Origin: Brotonthovivens ammoniilytica
Lineage (GTDB): Bacteria > Bacillota > Clostridia > Lachnospirales > Lachnospiraceae
DNA length: 64,000 nucleotides
Reading direction: 5' to 3'
Assembly: GCF_025566885.1 (NCBI RefSeq)
Contig: NZ_JAOQJQ010000003.1
Span: forward strand, 362,336-426,335
Positions within the stretch are counted from its first letter, which is position 1, and every line of letters begins with the position of its first letter. Under the pieces are notes generated by a model. It had not been told where the DNA came from, did no database searches, and worked only from the letters and a program-made list of their open reading frames with translations. A program made the position numbers and the translations under genes. Below, in pieces: positions 44,626 through 53,377 of the stretch.

Positions 44626-47304
44626 ATGAGCGATAAGGTTTCAATCTCGAATATGGACTTTCTGGCAGCCACCAATGTAGATGGGCTTGATGCGGCTGTA
44701 GGAAGCCTGAAGCTGTTAAAGAAGTCTGTTGGAACGAAAAAGAAAGAAAAAGATGAGATTCGTAAAGTGAAAACCTGCTGCCGTGCCTGTATTGCAAACT
44801 GCGGTGTGATTGCAACTGTGAAAAACGGCCGGGTGATTAAACTAGAAGGCAATCCGGAAGACCGTATGAGTAAAGGCCGTATGTGTGCCAAAGGCCTGTC
44901 AGGCATTCAGGCTCTGTACCATCCAAATCGGAATAAATATCCCATGATGCGGGTGGGCAAAAGAGGTGAAAACAAATGGCGCCGGATTTCCTGGGAGAAA
45001 GCCATTGATATTATTGCAAGAAAACTGGTGGAAACAAAAGAAAAATACGGTGCGGAAACAGTATTTTGTTCCACCGGAGGAGGCGGCAACCCGGAGATCT
45101 GGAGTATTGCGCGTTTCTGCAATATCTTCGGTACTCCCAACTGGTTCGAACCGGGCTGCGCTCAGTGCTATCTGCCCCGTGTACTTGCCTATACCATGAT
45201 GTACGGCGGCGTGGATCCAAGTATTGCGGATTCCAATGCTCTGGAAATATATGATACAGAAAATACGCCTATTCAGTCTTTGGTGCTCTGGGGTACGGAT
45301 CCGTCCTATTCCTGTCCTGCCAGCGGCGGAGGAGCAGTGGCAGATCTCCGGGCAAAAGGTGTAAAGACTGTTGTAATTGATCCGAGACTGACACCGGATG
45401 CGGCAAAGGCTGACGTTTGGCTTCCAATCCGTCCGGGAACTGATGTTGCACTGATGCTTGCCTGGATCCGCTATATTATGGAGCACAAACTTTATGATGA
45501 AGAGTTTGTGATGAAATGGACCAATCTGCCCTATCTGGTGGATGCAGAAAGCAAAATGCTTCTGCGCGCAGAAAAAAGTGAGGATCCAAATATTCCGGAT
45601 ACATTTATGGTGTGGGACGCAAAAACAAATGCTCCGAAACCTCTGACCTATCCCTGGGATGATTCCCTGGATCCTGTGCTGGACGGATGTTTTGAGGCTG
45701 ATGGAAAAGTATACAAAACAGGTTTTAGAATGCTCTGGGAGCAGGCAGAACAGTATACACTGGAGTATGCAGGGGATATCTGTGAGCTGGACCCGGAAAA
45801 GATAAAAGAGGCTATTTTAGTTTACGCGGAAAACACACCAGGCGGTATTGCCCTTGGAGTAAGTACTGATCAGACGCCAAACTCTGTGCAGGCAGCTATG
45901 TCCACAGCTGTTTTAGATCTTTTGATGGGCAATGTAGAACGCCCGGGCTCTCTGCTTCAGAGATTTCAAACAAGCGGAGTTTTTGATATGCCAAACTATC
46001 CGGTTCCCATTGCGGCGGACCGTCTCCCGGATGAACAGTTAAAGAAACGTCTGGGGGGAATTGAACATAAGGGGCTGCACATCTGGTATGCGGGCCATAT
46101 TACAAGTATTTTTGATGCGGTTTTAACGGGAAAACCCTATAAGCCCAGAGTATGGATTGACCGTTCCGGAAATAAACTAGCGGCTGTGGCGGATAGTCAG
46201 AAGGTAAAAAAAGTCATTGATGAGCTGGACTTCATTGTACATATGTATATGTATCCAACCTCATTTTCCGCTTATGCAGATATTCTGCTGCCAACGGAAG
46301 AGTGGTTAGAGACCAATATGATTGTGGAGACCTGCAATACTCTCTGTGCCCGCCAGCAGGTAACTCATTTGTGGGAAACTATGGATGAGACGCTGATCTG
46401 GTCAAAGATTGCTAAGCGATGCGGAGAACTGGGAGATGAAGGCTGTAAGAAAGCTTTTGATGCGGAATATATGGGAAAAGATCTGCCTTACTGGGATAAT
46501 GTAACAGATTTGTGGGATCATTTTCTGGGCCGTATAGGACTTACCTTTGAGGATTTAAAGAAGCAGACCCCTTATGAATATATGCCGAAAGATGAATGGA
46601 AAGATTATTATGTTTATAAAAAAGAGGATCCGGAGACGAAGCTTCCTCAGGGATTTGCCACACCTTCTAAAAAATGTGAGATTTACCTGGAAAGCATGAT
46701 TACTCTGGGGCGCACCGGAAAGCCCTTCAGCAAATGTGAACTGCCTCCGGCATCCAAAGACTATGAGCCCCTTCCTTATTATCTGGAACCGGCGGAAAGT
46801 CCCAGAAATGATTCCAGGGAAGCCAAAGAGTTCCCTCTGGTGCTTACCAGCGGAAGGGTTCCTTTTTATCATCACGGTACACTGCGCAACATTCCGTGGC
46901 TGCGTGAAATCTATCCGGTGCCGGAGCTGTGGATGTATCCCGATGATGCGAAAAAGTATGGCCTGGAAGACGGCGGCTGGGCATGGATTGAATCGAAACG
47001 GGGAAAAATCCGGGCCGTGGTGGCCGTGACAGAAGGAATCAAACCGGGAGTCGTTTATATGGAGCGGTTTTGGAATCCGGAAAATCTCCAGAGCAAGACT
47101 CACGGATGGACAGAGATGAATGTCAATATGCTGACCCGTGCATCCGCGCCATTTAATGATGTAGTGGGAACTTATACCCTTCGTGGATTTTTGGTAAAAG
47201 TCTATCCGGCAGAAGGCGCACCGGAAGGTATCTGGAAAAATCCTCAGGACTTTAGCTCCTGGCTTGCGAAACCAAGTGACCCCACAGAGGAGGTAACAGT
47301 ATGA
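44626..47304 (+). CDS. Cytoplasmic molybdopterin (Mo-bisPGD) oxidoreductase, catalytic subunit
   Basis: An 892-residue member of the DMSO-reductase superfamily. Cys52, Cys55, Cys59 and Cys87 give the C-x2-C-x3-C-x27-C [4Fe-4S] motif, followed by typical cofactor regions (SLVLWGTDPSYS, VIDPRLTPDA, FPLVLTSGR). Cys178 or Cys181 in WFEPGCAQCYLPR could be the Mo ligand. It lacks a Tat signal peptide and should be cytoplasmic. The family includes thiosulfate/polysulfide reductases, transhydroxylase and the gut catechol dehydroxylases. Its operon brings AsrA/AsrB-type electron input, which favours a reductive role. Substrate unknown. It overlaps the ferredoxin gene by 4 bp. Confidence 0.88.
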   Translation: MSDKVSISNMDFLAATNVDGLDAAVGSLKLLKKSVGTKKKEKDEIRKVKTCCRACIANCGVIATVKNGRVIKLEGNPEDRMSKGRMCAKGLSGIQALYHPNRNKYPMMRVGKRGENKWRRISWEKAIDIIARKLVETKEKYGAETVFCSTGGGGNPEIWSIARFCNIFGTPNWFEPGCAQCYLPRVLAYTMMYGGVDPSIADSNALEIYDTENTPIQSLVLWGTDPSYSCPASGGGAVADLRAKGVKTVVIDPRLTPDAAKADVWLPIRPGTDVALMLAWIRYIMEHKLYDEEFVMKWTNLPYLVDAESKMLLRAEKSEDPNIPDTFMVWDAKTNAPKPLTYPWDDSLDPVLDGCFEADGKVYKTGFRMLWEQAEQYTLEYAGDICELDPEKIKEAILVYAENTPGGIALGVSTDQTPNSVQAAMSTAVLDLLMGNVERPGSLLQRFQTSGVFDMPNYPVPIAADRLPDEQLKKRLGGIEHKGLHIWYAGHITSIFDAVLTGKPYKPRVWIDRSGNKLAAVADSQKVKKVIDELDFIVHMYMYPTSFSAYADILLPTEEWLETNMIVETCNTLCARQQVTHLWETMDETLIWSKIAKRCGELGDEGCKKAFDAEYMGKDLPYWDNVTDLWDHFLGRIGLTFEDLKKQTPYEYMPKDEWKDYYVYKKEDPETKLPQGFATPSKKCEIYLESMITLGRTGKPFSKCELPPASKDYEPLPYYLEPAESPRNDSREAKEFPLVLTSGRVPFYHHGTLRNIPWLREIYPVPELWMYPDDAKKYGLEDGGWAWIESKRGKIRAVVAVTEGIKPGVVYMERFWNPENLQSKTHGWTEMNVNMLTRASAPFNDVVGTYTLRGFLVKVYPAEGAPEGIWKNPQDFSSWLAKPSDPTEEVTV

Positions 47305-47939
47305 AACAGTACGCATTTGTAGTAGAATTAGATAGATGTATCGGATGCAAAGGCTGTCAGGTGGCCTGTAAGATGGAAAACGGAACGGACCTTGGTTCTG
47401 ACAGAACAAAGGTCCGCCAGGTTGGCCCTGTGGGAAAATATCCGAATCTTGAAATGTATTTTCTCCCAACTATGTGCCAGCAGTGTGAAAATCCGGTCTG
47501 TGTCCGGGTCTGCCCCAGCGGCGCGGTATATAAAAGCAAAGAGGACGGCGTAGTCCGGATTGATACTATGAAATGTATTGGGTGTCACAGCTGTAATCAA
47601 GAATGTCCGTATCACACAAATACATTCAGCGAGATGCGCAGAACCATGGATAAATGCACCCTGTGTTCTGAGGCCAGAGAGAAGGGTGAGGAGCCGGCCT
47701 GTGTCAGAAACTGTTCCGGAAGGGCGCTGCATTATGGTGACATTAATGATCCGGAAAGTGAAGTATCGAAGTTATTAAAGGAGGCAGGAGAGGAGCACGT
47801 ATTCCGTCTTCATGATTACGGCAACGGGCCATCTACAAGATACATTTTGAAGCATGCCAAGTGGCAGGATATTCTGCCCCAGGAAATAGATGAAGTATCC
47901 TTTGGAAAAGGAGGCAGAAAATATTATGAACATGAGTAG
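47301..47939 (+). CDS. Four-cluster ferredoxin subunit (DmsB/PhsB-like)
   Basis: A 212-residue electron-transfer subunit. Four cysteine groups are visible, each fit for a [4Fe-4S] cluster: CIGCKGCQVAC, CQQCENPVCVRVC, CIGCHSCNQEC and CTLCSEAREKG...CVRNC. It passes electrons to the molybdoenzyme encoded just upstream (ATGA overlap). There is no membrane-anchor subunit in the operon, so the complex is soluble. The next gene starts 14 bp before its stop. Confidence 0.93.
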   Translation: MKQYAFVVELDRCIGCKGCQVACKMENGTDLGSDRTKVRQVGPVGKYPNLEMYFLPTMCQQCENPVCVRVCPSGAVYKSKEDGVVRIDTMKCIGCHSCNQECPYHTNTFSEMRRTMDKCTLCSEAREKGEEPACVRNCSGRALHYGDINDPESEVSKLLKEAGEEHVFRLHDYGNGPSTRYILKHAKWQDILPQEIDEVSFGKGGRKYYEHE

Positions 47940-49671
47940 AAAAGCTGAGTTTAAACAGCTGATGATCAATCGGCGGAATCTGTATCATCTGTTTTCCAGG
48001 TTTTTTCAGAAGGAAATAGATGAGGCGTTTTTTGAGGGACTTAAAAATATTGTATTTCCTTCTGACCGGAAAGAAAATGAACTTACAGAGTTCAGAGACG
48101 CGCTGCTTCGTTTAAATGAATATTTTGAATACGACGCAGGGGAAACGCTGGATGATCTGGCTGCGGATTATGCAAAAACTTTTTTAGGAGCAGGAAGCGC
48201 CCAGGGAGCTGCGGCATTTCCTTATGAATCCGTTTATACCAGTCCAAAGCATGTAATGATGCAGGATGCCTGGAATCAGGTATGCGAAATATATGAATAT
48301 AAAGGCATTGAAAGAAACGAGGAATCAGAAGGACTGCTGGAGGACCATATTGCTGTAGAACTGGACTTTATGGCATTTCTCTGTGATGAAACCAGCCAGT
48401 ATACGGAAACATTAGCCGGACTAGAAGAGCAGCGGGAATTTTTAAATAAGCATTTATTAAACTGGGCTCCGGAATTTTGTCTGGATATTAAATATCATGC
48501 AGATACGGAATTTTACCGGATGGTAGGACAGCTGACCACAGGATTTTTGCAGCTGGACAGCTTTATTTTAGATAAAATGATTGTGGAGAGGAAAGCCAGA
48601 ACTATTGTTTCTAAAAGCTTTCGTCTCAGCAGACAGGGTATGAATGATATTTTAAAGGAACTGCAGAAAGAGTATCATATCTATGGTCCAAAACATGTGC
48701 CGGACCGGGGAATGTGGGAGACAAATGGGCTGATCCGTTATGAGGAAGTATCCACAGTAGAAGAGATTGTTACGGACAGACAGTCAGACTTTTCTCCAAA
48801 AGAAGTGATTTACCCTGTTTCTCAGACTATCTTTAAATTCGATGAAAACAATTGTGTGGAGACTGTTACCAAGGATCCAAAAGGAATTATTATCTTTATG
48901 CGTCCTTGTGATATCAACGGTTTGAAACGTCTGGACAATATGTTTCTTGCAAATGGCGGTTTAAGTGATATTTACTATAAAAGAATGCGGGATAAAGTAA
49001 AAATCTTTATGATGGAATGTGAGAAAAGCTGGGATAACTGTTACTGTGTTTCTATGGGAACTAATAAAACGGAAAATTACAGTGTGGCCTGCAGACTTAA
49101 TGAGGATGAAATCTATCTGGAAGTGAAAGATGCAGAATTTATCGACTATTTTGAAGATGAGATGGAATCCGGCTATAAACCGTTATTTATTGAAGAGAAT
49201 CAAAGAAAAGTCTGCGTTCCGGATATTAAAGACGCAAAAATGCTCCGGAAGATTTTTGAACTGGATTTCTGGAAGGATTATAATGAAGACTGTATTTCCT
49301 GCGGGGGATGCAACACCGTCTGCCCTACCTGCAGCTGTTTTGATACGGTAGATTACCTGAATCAGGAAAACAGCCGGAAAGGAGAGAGAAGACGGCTCTG
49401 GTCTTCCTGTATGCTGCCTGACTTTTCCAAAACAGCCGGAGGCAATATTGCAAGAAAAACACCGGATCAGATGATGCGTTTTAAAACCATGCATAAAGTA
49501 TATGACTATAATGCGCGCTTTGGGGGCAATGAGCATATGTGCGTGGGATGCGGAAGATGCATTCAGCGGTGTATGCAGGATATTTCTTTTGCGGATACCA
49601 TCAACAAATTAAGTGCTGAAGTAGATAAATTGAAGGTAAAAAAGACGGAGGGAAACAAGAATGGAAAATAA
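47926..49671 (+). CDS. Fusion of a TorD-like chaperone and anaerobic sulfite reductase subunit A
   Basis: A 581-residue protein starting at ATG 47926, with GGAGG 12 bp upstream; the upstream ATG 47890 has no good site. Residues about 1-215 match TorD/DmsD chaperones (NRRNLYHLFSRFF, LDDLAADYAKTFLG, EDHIAVELDFMAFL), which load molybdoenzymes. Residues about 216-581 match AsrA, including IIFMRPCDINGLKRLD, and two ferredoxin-type clusters CISCGGCNTVCPTC and CVGCGRCIQRC. AsrA normally feeds sulfite reductase AsrC. Here it most likely feeds the molybdoenzyme and the fused chaperone matures it. I see no frameshift or stop between the halves. Confidence 0.88.
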   Translation: MNMSRKAEFKQLMINRRNLYHLFSRFFQKEIDEAFFEGLKNIVFPSDRKENELTEFRDALLRLNEYFEYDAGETLDDLAADYAKTFLGAGSAQGAAAFPYESVYTSPKHVMMQDAWNQVCEIYEYKGIERNEESEGLLEDHIAVELDFMAFLCDETSQYTETLAGLEEQREFLNKHLLNWAPEFCLDIKYHADTEFYRMVGQLTTGFLQLDSFILDKMIVERKARTIVSKSFRLSRQGMNDILKELQKEYHIYGPKHVPDRGMWETNGLIRYEEVSTVEEIVTDRQSDFSPKEVIYPVSQTIFKFDENNCVETVTKDPKGIIIFMRPCDINGLKRLDNMFLANGGLSDIYYKRMRDKVKIFMMECEKSWDNCYCVSMGTNKTENYSVACRLNEDEIYLEVKDAEFIDYFEDEMESGYKPLFIEENQRKVCVPDIKDAKMLRKIFELDFWKDYNEDCISCGGCNTVCPTCSCFDTVDYLNQENSRKGERRRLWSSCMLPDFSKTAGGNIARKTPDQMMRFKTMHKVYDYNARFGGNEHMCVGCGRCIQRCMQDISFADTINKLSAEVDKLKVKKTEGNKNGK

Positions 49672-50455
49672 TGTTCTGGTTCCAAAACCACATAGAATTT
49701 TGAGTATGCTAAAGCATACTGCTACAGAGTGTACCTTTCGGGTTGCCTGTGACACAGAGCCGGGGTTTGGACAGTTTTTTATGCTGTCCCTGCCTAAAGT
49801 AGGAGAGGCTCCGATTTCCGCCAGCGGAAAAGGACCCGGATATGTGGAATTTACCATTCGTAATGTGGGGCTTTTAACACAGGCAATTTTTGATCTGGTT
49901 CCGGGAAATTCCATTTTCCTTCGGGGCCCTTACGGAAATCAGTTTCCGGTAAAGCGTTTTGAGAATAAAGATCTTCTGATTATCTGCGGCGGTACCGGTA
50001 TGGCACCGGTTATGACAATGATCAATCATTTTTATGATCACCCGGAAGTCTGTAAATCCGTGAACATTATTTCCGGATTTAAAAATGAAGAAGCGGTACT
50101 GTTCCGGGATGAAATCGCAAAATTTAAAGAGCGCTTTCATATGATCTGTACCCTTGATAATGAACAGGTGGAAGGGTTTGAAACCGGTATGGTAACTGCT
50201 CATATTAATAAAATTCCCATTAAATCTTTTGATGATTATAATATTGTTATTGTGGGCCCGCCGGTTATGATGCATTTTGCAGCCTTGGAATGTGTAAAAT
50301 GCGGCGCCAAAGAGTCTAAGATCTGGGTATCCTTTGAGCGGAAAATGTGCTGCGGTGTGGGTAAATGCGGGCACTGTAAGATTAATGATACCTATGTCTG
50401 CCTGGACGGTCCGGTGTTTAACTACAGCGATGCAAAAGATAAATTGATGGATTAG
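49661..50455 (+). CDS. asrB: Anaerobic sulfite reductase subunit B-like flavoprotein
   Basis: A 264-residue NAD(P)H-oxidising subunit of the ferredoxin-reductase fold. The FAD-binding segment is followed by IICGGTGMAPVMTMI (nucleotide binding) and a C-terminal Cys cluster CCGVGKCGHC...YVC that holds [2Fe-2S], as in AsrB and PyrK-like proteins. It overlaps the fusion gene by 11 bp and ends the operon. No AsrC siroheme subunit follows; the next gene is thl. It therefore probably supplies NAD(P)H electrons to the molybdoenzyme through the AsrA part. Confidence 0.9.
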   Translation: MENNVLVPKPHRILSMLKHTATECTFRVACDTEPGFGQFFMLSLPKVGEAPISASGKGPGYVEFTIRNVGLLTQAIFDLVPGNSIFLRGPYGNQFPVKRFENKDLLIICGGTGMAPVMTMINHFYDHPEVCKSVNIISGFKNEEAVLFRDEIAKFKERFHMICTLDNEQVEGFETGMVTAHINKIPIKSFDDYNIVIVGPPVMMHFAALECVKCGAKESKIWVSFERKMCCGVGKCGHCKINDTYVCLDGPVFNYSDAKDKLMD

Positions 50456-50514
50456 AGAGTTTTTTTCATATCTTTTGTTAGAAACGTCAGTGCAATCCAT
50501 TTATTTTATAGAAG

Positions 50515-50550
50515 TCCTCCGTATTTCAGAAATGAAGTGCGGGGGATTTT
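50515..50550 (+). terminator. Terminator of the molybdoenzyme operon
   Basis: A 13-bp stem, TCCTCCGTATTTC (50515-50527) with GAAGTGCGGGGGA (50534-50546), including G-U pairs, then TTTT. The rest of the gap to 51103 has no gene and is very AT-rich. It holds the regulatory region of the thl operon. Confidence 0.75.
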
Positions 50551-50897
50551 GCTGTTATCAACGGGAAGCAGCAGCTGTATGGAAGAAGGTTTTAAAATGC
50601 TGAAATTGTATCTATAAAAAAACAATAAAATTTTTGGGACGGAAATGTCAAAAAAATAACAATATGGAAAGAAAATGTGAAAAAATGAAGTTGCCAAAAA
50701 GTAAGTAAGAGATGAAAAAAACAGTACATTACACTTCGGTTAGTATTGCAAAATAAATCGTTTTATGCTAAAATAACAGCAATCAGAAAAAATGAACTGA
50801 TGTTTTGAAAGGCAAAATGATTAGATCATAAATTTTATTTTTTCGACAGACGGCAAAATCGTGAGAGAAAGAATAAAATTTTATTTTTTTGAAGATA

Positions 50898-50952
50898 TTG
50901 TTAAAAAAATAACATAATAAAGATGCCGGAGAACCTGTTAAAAAAATATCAA
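50898..50952 (+). promoter_or_regulatory. Two candidate Rex-type redox operators upstream of thl
   Basis: TTGTTAAAAAAATAACAT (50898-50915) matches 12 of 14 fixed positions of the Rex site TTGTTAA-N4-TTAACAA. A second, CTGTTAAAAAAATATCAA (50935-50952), matches 11 of 14. Rex is the NADH-sensing repressor of fermentation genes in many Clostridia, including butyryl-CoA genes. AT-rich DNA makes chance matches likelier. A clear promoter is not obvious; the start region is about 50960-51080. Confidence 0.4.
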
Positions 50953-51103
50953 TTATGCTGTAAAAGTGTCCATTTTTTAGACAAAACAACAAAAGTCCAA
51001 AAGTTGCATTATTAATCACTGAGTGCTAAAATTATCTCAATCTAGCGTTACTTTAGAAGACCAACTAGAGGGATATTTTTAATTAAAAAAGGAGAGTAAG
51101 AAA

Positions 51104-52297
51104 ATGGCAAAAAAAGTTGTATTAGCAGGCGCTTGCCGTACTGCAATCGGTAAAATGGGCGGACAGTTTGGAAATACACCTGCAGTTGAATTAGGTGCGA
51201 TTGTTATTAAAGAAGCATTAAACAGAGCTGGTGTTAAACCGGAAATGGTTGATGAAGTAATGATGGGCTGTGTTATCCAGGCTGCTCAGGGTCAGAACGT
51301 TGCCCGCCAGGCTTCCATTAAAGCTGGTGTTCCGGATGAAGTTCCTGCATTTACACTGAATGTAGTGTGCGGCTCCGGTCTGAAATGTGTAAACGAAGCA
51401 GCAAACATGATTATGGCAGGACAGGCAGATATCGTTGTTGCCGGCGGTATGGAGAACATGTCAATGGCTCCATATGCTCTGAAACAGGCGCGTTTCGGAT
51501 ACAGAATGAACAATGCAACTGCAATTGATACAATGGTAAATGATGCATTATGGGATGCATTTAACAATTATCATATGATGATTACAGCTGAAAATATCTG
51601 TGATCAGTGGGGACTTACCCGTGAAGAATTAGACGAGTTTGCAGCAGCTTCTCAGCAGAAAGCAGTAGCAGCTCAGAAAGCCGGAAGATTTAAAAATGAG
51701 ATCGTACCGGTTCCTGTTAAAAAGAAAAAAGAAGTTGTTATGGTTGACACAGACGAAGGTCCTCGTGACGGCTGTACAGCAGAATCTCTTGGCAAATTAA
51801 AATGCTGCTCCGGTAAGGAAGGCGGTATGGTTACAGCCGGCAACGCATCCGGTATTAACGATGGTGCGGCTGCAATCGTTGTTATGAGTGAAGAAAAAGC
51901 AAAAGAACTTGGTGTTAAACCAATGGCTACATTTGTTGCAGGGGCCCTTGGCGGATGCGATCCTAAGATCATGGGTATCGGACCTGTTCCGGCAACAAAG
52001 AAAGCAATGAAAATTGCTGGTTTAACAGTTGATGATATGGATATTATTGAAGCAAACGAAGCTTTCGCTGCTCAGTCTGTAGCAGTTGGCAAAGAACTTG
52101 GCTTTGACTTATCCAAATTAAATCCAAATGGAGGCGCAATCGCACTGGGACATCCGGTAGGAGCTTCCGGATGCCGTATCCTTGTTACATTACTGCATGA
52201 ACTGCAGCAGAGCCCGGATGCAAAACTGGGTCTTGCAACATTATGTATCGGCGGTGGCATGGGTTGCGCTACAATCGTTAAAAAAGAAGAATACTAA
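51104..52297 (+). CDS. thlA: Acetyl-CoA acetyltransferase (thiolase)
   Basis: A 397-residue biosynthetic thiolase condensing two acetyl-CoA to acetoacetyl-CoA, the first step of butyrate formation. The acyl-accepting Cys lies in NVVCGSGLKCV (near residue 89), the His in GGAIALGHPVGASGCR and the second catalytic Cys in CIGGGMGCA. AAAAGGAGAG precedes the ATG. It is first in the operon with hbd, bcd and etfBA, which share a codon use typical of highly expressed genes (many GCT, GGT and AAA codons). Confidence 0.97.
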   Translation: MAKKVVLAGACRTAIGKMGGQFGNTPAVELGAIVIKEALNRAGVKPEMVDEVMMGCVIQAAQGQNVARQASIKAGVPDEVPAFTLNVVCGSGLKCVNEAANMIMAGQADIVVAGGMENMSMAPYALKQARFGYRMNNATAIDTMVNDALWDAFNNYHMMITAENICDQWGLTREELDEFAAASQQKAVAAQKAGRFKNEIVPVPVKKKKEVVMVDTDEGPRDGCTAESLGKLKCCSGKEGGMVTAGNASGINDGAAAIVVMSEEKAKELGVKPMATFVAGALGGCDPKIMGIGPVPATKKAMKIAGLTVDDMDIIEANEAFAAQSVAVGKELGFDLSKLNPNGGAIALGHPVGASGCRILVTLLHELQQSPDAKLGLATLCIGGGMGCATIVKKEEY

Positions 52298-52412
52298 GAG
52301 CTGATCTTAATTCTTCCGCGGTTACTGGCTAATCTATGAACCCTGATTGTTTGGGTATAACAGTCGGAGTATTTCATATTTAGTATATATTTCATTTCAA
52401 GGAGGATGTATC

Positions 52413-53252
52413 ATGAAAGTTGGTATTATTGGAGCTGGTACAATGGGCTCTGGTATCGCTCAGGCTTTTGCCCAGACAGAAGGGTATGAAGTTTATTTAT
52501 GCGATATTAATGATGAATTCGCAGCAAACGGCAAGAATAAAATTGCCAAAGGCTTCGAAAAAAGAATCGCTAAAGGCAAAATGGAACAGGCTGCAGCTGA
52601 TGCTATTTTAGCAAAAATCACAACTGGAACAAAGGATATTTGTACAGATGCTGATTTAGTTGTGGAAGCAGCACTGGAAGTTATGGAAGTTAAAAAACAG
52701 ACTTTCAAAGAACTTCAGGATATTGTTCCGGCTGACTGTATTTTTGCAACAAATACTTCTTCTCTTTCTATTACTGAAGTCGGCGCAGGACTTGACAGAC
52801 CGGTAATCGGTATGCATTTCTTTAATCCGGCGCCTGTAATGAAATTGGTTGAGGTTATTCAGGGTGCAAATACACCGGATGAACTGAGAGATAAAGTTAT
52901 CGAGATTTCCAAAGCTATCGGTAAGACACCAGTTCAGGTTAACGAAGCAGCTGGTTTCGTTGTAAACAGAATCTTAGTTCCGATGATTAACGAAGGTATC
53001 TGTGTACTCGAAGCAGGCGTTGCAAGCGTAGAAGATATTGATGCTGCTATGAAATTAGGAGCAAACCATCCAATGGGACCTCTTCAGTTAGGTGATTATA
53101 TTGGTCTGGATATCTGCCTTGCGATCATGGAAGTTATCTTTGCTGAAACAGGCGATCCAAAATACCGCCCGGCTCCATTATTAAGAAAAATGGTTCGTGC
53201 AGGACATCTTGGATGCAAAACAGGCAAAGGTTTCTACGATTACAGCAAATAA
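52413..53252 (+). CDS. hbd: 3-hydroxybutyryl-CoA dehydrogenase
   Basis: A 279-residue NAD(P)H-dependent enzyme that reduces acetoacetyl-CoA to 3-hydroxybutyryl-CoA. I use ATG 52413, just after AAGGAGG, giving the canonical start MKVGIIGAGTMGSGIAQAF with the nucleotide-binding glycines. The catalytic His is in GMHFFNPAPVM, with the partner Glu after it (LVEVIQG). The C-terminal dimer domain contains AAGFVVNRILVPMINE. It lies 115 bp after thlA; no terminator separates them. Confidence 0.97.
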   Translation: MKVGIIGAGTMGSGIAQAFAQTEGYEVYLCDINDEFAANGKNKIAKGFEKRIAKGKMEQAAADAILAKITTGTKDICTDADLVVEAALEVMEVKKQTFKELQDIVPADCIFATNTSSLSITEVGAGLDRPVIGMHFFNPAPVMKLVEVIQGANTPDELRDKVIEISKAIGKTPVQVNEAAGFVVNRILVPMINEGICVLEAGVASVEDIDAAMKLGANHPMGPLQLGDYIGLDICLAIMEVIFAETGDPKYRPAPLLRKMVRAGHLGCKTGKGFYDYSK

Positions 53253-53277
53253 TTAATGGATTTTAATTAATTAGTAT

Positions 53278-53348
53278 CGGAAAAGCAAACATTGAAGTCA
53301 GATTTATCGGGCATGTGCATTTCGCTACACATGCCCAAGGCTTTTCCG
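53278..53348 (+). other. Intercistronic nested hairpin between hbd and bcd
   Basis: CGGAAAAGC (53278-53286) pairs GCTTTTCCG (53340-53348), enclosing GGGCATGTG (53309-53317) with CACATGCCC (53328-53336). No T-tract follows, so it is unlikely to terminate. It may be a processing or stability element that sets the level of bcd-etfBA relative to thl-hbd. Confidence 0.5.
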
Positions 53349-53377
53349 CGCTAATCATGAAGATGGAGGAAAATAGA

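Noticed and set aside
47926..50455. Annotation as a sulfite reductase operon (asrABC)
   Set aside because: AsrC is missing, and the first two genes are a molybdoenzyme and its ferredoxin, so sulfite reduction is not supported.
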